From NCBI GenBank assembly GCA_036675035.1, contig JAKFFO010000216.1, positions 1 through 9,270 of the forward strand: 9,270 bases of DNA, in the 5' to 3' direction. Of the stretch, positions 6,404 through 9,270 are shown piece by piece. Numbering within the stretch: the stretch's first letter is position 1; the number at the start of each line of letters is the position of its first letter. This DNA is from MESE01 sp036675035. GTDB lineage: Bacteria > Pseudomonadota > Gammaproteobacteria > Burkholderiales > Burkholderiaceae_D. A program made the position numbers and the translations under genes. Below the pieces are notes generated by a model, which was not told the DNA's origin, did no database searches, and saw only the letters and a program-made list of their open reading frames with translations.

Positions 6404-7393
6404 ATGATAGTTGTGCAGATACATAGTGGTCTTGGAAACCAGATGTTCATGTATGCCGCCGCGTACGCACTCGCGCACATGCACAACACGGACCTGTGTC
6501 TCGACGTAGACACCGACTGCAGGGAAGGCGTCAACTTCGGCCGCCATGTCGGCCACTCATTCCAGCTGGATAAGTTCAACATCAGCGCCCGGCATCTCGA
6601 CATGTCGGCGCTATCCAGCAATGGTTCGACGTCACCGGCAAGGCTCTACAGCGTAGTCAAGTCGCGGTTACGGGATATCCTGATCCTCAGGAGCGCCGTA
6701 AGATTCCTGCGTTTCAAGGGCGTGGACCTGTCAGCAATGGCTCAGCACATCCTGAGCACCGACAAGAACTTTTTCAGGGAAGAACATGGCGACTGGCATT
6801 ACAAACCGCGGTTTTTCGAGCTGCCGGATGAAACAGTACTGAGAGGATGCTTTTTCTCGTACAAATATTTCGAACCGCTACGAGCATGCATCATGCAGGA
6901 GCTGTCGCTGAAAACGAATCCGTCTGCGCAAAGCCGTGCGGTCGCGCAGCAGATTCAGGCATCGAACTCCGTGAGCCTGCACCTGCGCCGCGGCGATGTG
7001 GTCACGAACCCGGAATACCGAAGCTGGTATGAAGGCGTGGTGACCGACCGGTATTACCGCAACGCGATCGCGTATCTGAAAAGCAGACTGGAAAATCCGC
7101 ATTTCTTTATTTTTTCCGATGAGATAGATTGGGCAAAATCGAACTTCAATATCCATGCAGAAGCGACCTATGTCGATCACAACGGCCCCGAGGCCGGATA
7201 TGAAGATCTGTACCTGATGAGCCGGTGCCGGCACAATGTGACAGCGGGTTTCAGCTCATTCAGCTGGTGGGCCGCCTATCTGAACGCGAACCCCGAAAAG
7301 ATCGTGCTCCGGACAAAACGCATGAACGCATTGGACCACTTGAATCATCCGGAAGATTTTTTTCCACCCGATTGGATTGCGATCGAATCGTGA
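6404..7393 (+). CDS. Glycosyltransferase family 11 protein, probable alpha-1,2-fucosyltransferase
   Basis: The 329-residue product opens with MIVVQIHSGLGNQMFMYAAA, the standard N-terminus of GT11 enzymes, so I use the ATG at 6404 rather than the in-frame GTG at 6341. The GDP-fucose binding motif HxRRxD is HLRRGD at 193-198. FFIFSDEIDWAK (234-245) and the YEDLYLMSRCRHN/AGFSSFSWW stretch (266-289) are the other conserved family motifs. Such enzymes add fucose from GDP-fucose in alpha-1,2 linkage, usually to galactose, in O-antigen or capsule; they are cytosolic or loosely membrane-bound. Length is slightly above the usual 290-300 residues. Upstream of the ATG I see no ribosome binding site, so translation may be weak or depend on leader structure. 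No other glycan genes flank it, which is unusual for this family; acceptor and linkage are therefore not predictable. Confidence 0.88.
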   Translation: MIVVQIHSGLGNQMFMYAAAYALAHMHNTDLCLDVDTDCREGVNFGRHVGHSFQLDKFNISARHLDMSALSSNGSTSPARLYSVVKSRLRDILILRSAVRFLRFKGVDLSAMAQHILSTDKNFFREEHGDWHYKPRFFELPDETVLRGCFFSYKYFEPLRACIMQELSLKTNPSAQSRAVAQQIQASNSVSLHLRRGDVVTNPEYRSWYEGVVTDRYYRNAIAYLKSRLENPHFFIFSDEIDWAKSNFNIHAEATYVDHNGPEAGYEDLYLMSRCRHNVTAGFSSFSWWAAYLNANPEKIVLRTKRMNALDHLNHPEDFFPPDWIAIES

Positions 7394-7701
7394 ACGCAAA
7401 CGTCACTATAAAAGCGGAGGCTGTGCGCTGCACCGATGCGCCGCTTGAAAAATAGAACAGCATGAATCAGCGGCCAGACGTATGCGCGCTGACGATCTGG
7501 TCGTCTCCGACTTTACTGCAAATAAAAAGATTTCACCGGATCAATATTCATCGCTGGCGTTATTTCAATGAGCAATGTCAAACTCCGGTAACAATGGCTG
7601 GTTAAGATACACACCTGCTCTACACATGAGCGGAATCTAGATCCGCGTGACAGCGATCTACTACCGGCGTCGGCGGTCGGGAAATATACCGGCACCAATT
7701 C
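7394..7701. other. Gene-free stretch after the fucosyltransferase gene
   Basis: No gene is seen. Just past the stop is a nested inverted repeat: AAGCGG (7412-7417) with CCGCTT (7441-7446), and inside it GTGC-GCT-GCAC (7423-7433). Read on the minus strand it is followed by TTTTAT, on the plus strand by GAAAAA, so it fits a minus-strand terminator better than one for the fucosyltransferase transcript. Another small hairpin, GACGA-TCTGG-TCGTC, lies at 7491-7505. The strong terminator at 7702-7745 closes the interval. Confidence 0.45.
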
Positions 7702-7745
7702 ATGCAAAAGGCCCGCACTGTGAAAACAGCGCGGGCCTTTTGCAT
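7702..7745. terminator. Strong bidirectional rho-independent terminator
   Basis: A 15-bp perfect inverted repeat, ATGCAAAAGGCCCGC (7702-7716) and GCGGGCCTTTTGCAT (7731-7745). Beyond one A-C mismatch, CTGT and ACAG (7718-7721 and 7726-7729) pair under a GAAA tetraloop. Each direction reads a GC-rich stem followed by TTTT, so it can end the minus-strand VOC transcript, whose last gene stops 28 bp away at 7773, and plus-strand transcription from the fucosyltransferase side. Confidence 0.9.
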
Positions 7746-7772
7746 TTCGGATGCAGCATTTTCTGATCGTTT

Positions 7773-8174
7773 TTATTGTGTTGAATGCCATGCACTTTCA
7801 TAGTTCGATACTTCGAGCAGATTCCCGTCCGGGTCGCGAAAATACACTGACCTGATCGGACCGACGGCGCCTGTGCGCTGAACCGGTCCTTCCAGTATTT
7901 CAACGCCGCAGCGGGCGAGATGTTCGATCACCTGCGATACCGGAACGCCGGTAATGAAACACAGGTCGCCCGACCCGGGAGTCGGCATCGTCGCCTTCGG
8001 CTCGAATTCTTTGCCGTACTGATGCAGATTGATTTTCTGGCTGCCGAAAGACAGCGCTTTTCGCCCGCCGGCAAAGGCAGTGACAGTCAATCCGAGCGCC
8101 TGCGTATAGAACGCGCAGGTCGCATCAATGTCTTTCACCGTCAGGACGATGTGGTCGATCGATTCAATGTTCAT
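7773..8174 (-). CDS. VOC-fold (glyoxalase/bleomycin-resistance-like) metalloprotein
   Basis: A 133-residue protein with the two beta-alpha-beta-beta-beta halves of the vicinal oxygen chelate fold. It begins MNIESIDHIVLTVKDIDATC, with FYTQALGL following. RKALSFGSQKINLHQYG (38-54) closes the first half, and DLCFITG with FRDPDGNLLEVSNY (112-125) marks the second. Likely metal ligands are His8, His51 and Glu121. The family covers glyoxalase I-like lyases, dioxygenases and antibiotic-binding proteins; the substrate is not evident. The start at ATG 8174 fits homologues; an in-frame TTG at 8201 would add 9 residues, and neither has a clear ribosome binding site. The second VOC gene ends 100 bp upstream on the same strand, so co-transcription is possible, with the strong terminator just downstream. 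The two proteins are not close copies of each other. Confidence 0.85.
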   Translation of the reverse strand: MNIESIDHIVLTVKDIDATCAFYTQALGLTVTAFAGGRKALSFGSQKINLHQYGKEFEPKATMPTPGSGDLCFITGVPVSQVIEHLARCGVEILEGPVQRTGAVGPIRSVYFRDPDGNLLEVSNYESAWHSTQ

Positions 8175-8274
8175 TCGTGCGGTCGGTATTGAAAACATCA
8201 ACGTGTTCAGCGGTGCATCCGTTGCAATGGATTCTTACTCCGGGTTCGGGCATTGCGTCACTCGGTCAAAAATA

Positions 8275-8667
8275 CTACTTGCCACGATGTATGGCGCAAA
8301 GCTTGTTACCGTCGGGATCACGGACATAGGCCAGACACATCGATCCTGAAGCGCTGTCCCGCATTCCCGGTGCATCTTCGATCGAGGTGCCGCCATGCGC
8401 AACGGCTGTGTCGTGGAATTCACGGACTTGTTCAGGCGAGCTACACTTGAAGCCGATGGTGCCACCGTTGGCGAATGTTGCCGCTTCGCCGTTGATTGGT
8501 TCGCTGACGCAGAAGGTACTGCCTTCGTGCCGATAGAAAAGCCTGATGTGGCCGGTCGCCGCTGTGTTACGTATTGGCTCGCCTGCCCCGAGCGTCGCGA
8601 GCACCGCGTCATAAAAGCGTTTTGAATGCTCGATGTCGTTTGAACCGACCATGATGTGATTGAACAT
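8275..8667 (-). CDS. VOC family protein (glyoxalase/dioxygenase superfamily)
   Basis: A 130-residue protein starting MFNHIMVGSNDIEHSKRFYD, with GHIRLFYRHEGSTFCVSEPI mid-chain and an AYVRDPDGNKLCAIHRG ending. This is a typical single-domain VOC protein of the type often annotated as glyoxalase/bleomycin resistance protein. The first-half ligand is His4. At the usual C-terminal Glu position the sequence reads GNKLCAIH, so the Glu ligand is absent and Cys or His may replace it; this makes a classical glyoxalase I activity doubtful. The start at 8667 is firm: AAAGGAG lies 7 bases upstream. It precedes the other VOC gene by 100 bp on the same strand. An A+T-rich block 57-71 bp upstream of the ATG may hold its promoter. 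Confidence 0.87.
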   Translation of the reverse strand: MFNHIMVGSNDIEHSKRFYDAVLATLGAGEPIRNTAATGHIRLFYRHEGSTFCVSEPINGEAATFANGGTIGFKCSSPEQVREFHDTAVAHGGTSIEDAPGMRDSASGSMCLAYVRDPDGNKLCAIHRGK

Positions 8668-8723
8668 GATTTTTCTCCTTTGCTATGGCGTGACGGCAGG
8701 CTCAATTAGTGCTGTTCACTGCT

Positions 8724-8738
8724 ATTTATAATGTAAAT
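8724..8738 (-). promoter_or_regulatory. A+T-rich imperfect palindrome, candidate promoter of the VOC genes
   Basis: ATTTA-TAATG-TAAAT is symmetric at its arms. On the minus strand it contains TATAAA, a fair -10 box that would give a leader of about 50 bases to the VOC ATG at 8667; a matching -35 is poor (GTGATA at about 19 bases). On the plus strand it contains a perfect TATAAT (8727-8732), again without a good -35 and with no gene behind it. Position and composition support a promoter or operator, but orientation is uncertain. Confidence 0.35.
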
Positions 8739-9108
8739 TTTCCGGTGGATATCACGCGACGCCCAACCGCAGAACTGACCGGCGCGAAGCGCAGCCTTTT
8801 TGGCGTTTTTCTGGGTTGAACAACGAATTATGTTTCATTTCGCGAGCCCGTCTTAACAGCAACCGCATCCACCATTTGCCTGAAATCCGCACCGGAGCGT
8901 GCTTTCAGACACTTCAACCGCTTTTTGTACAGTATTGAGATATTTGCAAAAACCGGCACGCCGATTCTACCGTCACCTTGTCAGTTGAATCAACGGCGTA
9001 GCATTCCAGTGGTTTGAAGACCGGCCGCAGGCAACGACGCCGGCAGAGATCGAAGCGGTTATTCAATAACATAACCGTCGCCGAGCGGTCCCGATTCGGA
9101 AAATCCGC
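8739..9108. other. Gene-poor stretch between the thioesterase and VOC genes
   Basis: No intact gene is seen. Structures noted: an imperfect inverted repeat around 8918-8927 and 8947-8956 (TTTTTG with CAAAAA), and CGGTTAT (9056-9062) with ATAACCG (9071-9077), overlapped by the palindrome GTTATTCAATAAC (9058-9070). The latter pair lies 32-53 bp past the thioesterase stop and could mark its transcript end, although no T-run follows. A 26-codon plus-strand open stretch (8989-9069) reads like a protein C-terminus but has no start. Confidence 0.4.
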
Positions 9109-9270
9109 TTACTCCTTGAAATAGACTACCTGATGGCTCGTCGCCAGCAAGGTCTTGTCGTCGCTCCACACTTCTGCGGTCTGGTCGAAGTAGCCGCCGC
9201 CGAAATGAAGTGCGCGCGCGGTAGCGAGCATCGGCCGCTCACCCTGCAGCGCCAGGGTGCCGGAGTCGGC
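9109..9270 (-). CDS. Acyl-CoA thioesterase (TesB-like), C-terminal fragment
   Basis: The frame is open from the window edge down to a TAA at 9111-9109 and gives the last 53 residues. The stretch ALHFGGGYFDQTAEVWSDD followed by KTLLATSHQVVYFKE matches the end of hotdog-fold thioesterases of the TesB-like/4HBT_3 group, where a strand carrying (L)ATSHQ.VYFK closes the second hotdog domain. These enzymes hydrolyse acyl-CoA esters in the cytosol. The rest of the gene lies beyond the right edge, so length, start and catalytic residues cannot be checked. A gap of about 440 bp separates it from the VOC genes. Confidence 0.75.
   Translation of the reverse strand, partial: ADSGTLALQGERPMLATARALHFGGGYFDQTAEVWSDDKTLLATSHQVVYFKE

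Noticed and set aside
6085..6621. 178-codon minus-strand open frame across the start of the fucosyltransferase
   Set aside because: Composition is random and it opposes a clear GT11 gene; no start signal seen.
7702..7745. Inverted terminal repeat of a mobile element
   Set aside because: The two arms face each other across a GAAA tetraloop and end in TTTT, which is a terminator; no transposase is nearby.

Overview
This is bacterial chromosome, most likely from a betaproteobacterium of the order Burkholderiales (Oxalobacteraceae-like). The assignment rests on moderately high GC by eye, the style of the proteins (M48 peptidase, TDT permease, VOC proteins, a thioesterase ending like those of Burkholderiales) and the lack of any phage, plasmid or IS hallmark. 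It is an inference from gene content, not from a marker gene.

Left part (1-1286): the window opens inside a plus-strand gene whose true frame is an extreme Asp-Gly repeat (115 residues, almost all D and G) followed by a basic tail that stops at 532. About 450 bp without a recognisable gene follow. Next is a small, very hydrophilic protein (983-1201) with a strong ribosome binding site and a weak terminator-like hairpin that also separates it from the convergent M48 gene.

Middle part (1287-5925), all minus strand. In transcription order: a membrane-anchored protein with a C-terminal HEPN/DUF4145-like motif (5925-5290), a ten-helix TehA/SLAC1-type (TDT) permease (5152-4064), a small DenV-like pyrimidine-dimer DNA glycosylase with a GTG start (4019-3591), a gap of about 440 bp, and a membrane-bound M48 zinc metallopeptidase with a TPR-like C-terminal half (3146-1287). 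The permease and glycosylase are 44 bp apart and may be co-transcribed.

Right part (5926-9270): a divergent intergenic region of about 480 bp carries a long bulged hairpin (6268-6316) in front of a lone GT11 alpha-1,2-fucosyltransferase-like gene (6404-7393, plus). A strong bidirectional terminator (7702-7745) separates it from two minus-strand VOC/glyoxalase-fold genes (8667-8275, then 8174-7773). Another gene-poor stretch of about 440 bp leads to the C-terminal end of a minus-strand TesB-like acyl-CoA thioesterase cut off by the window edge.

Most genes look like independent housekeeping or accessory functions (membrane protein quality control, anion export, UV damage repair, surface glycan fucosylation, small-molecule or metal-dependent lyase/dioxygenase chemistry) rather than one pathway. 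No clear new multi-gene system is visible. The most unusual items are the Asp-Gly repeat protein, the membrane-anchored HEPN-like protein and the structured leader before the fucosyltransferase.
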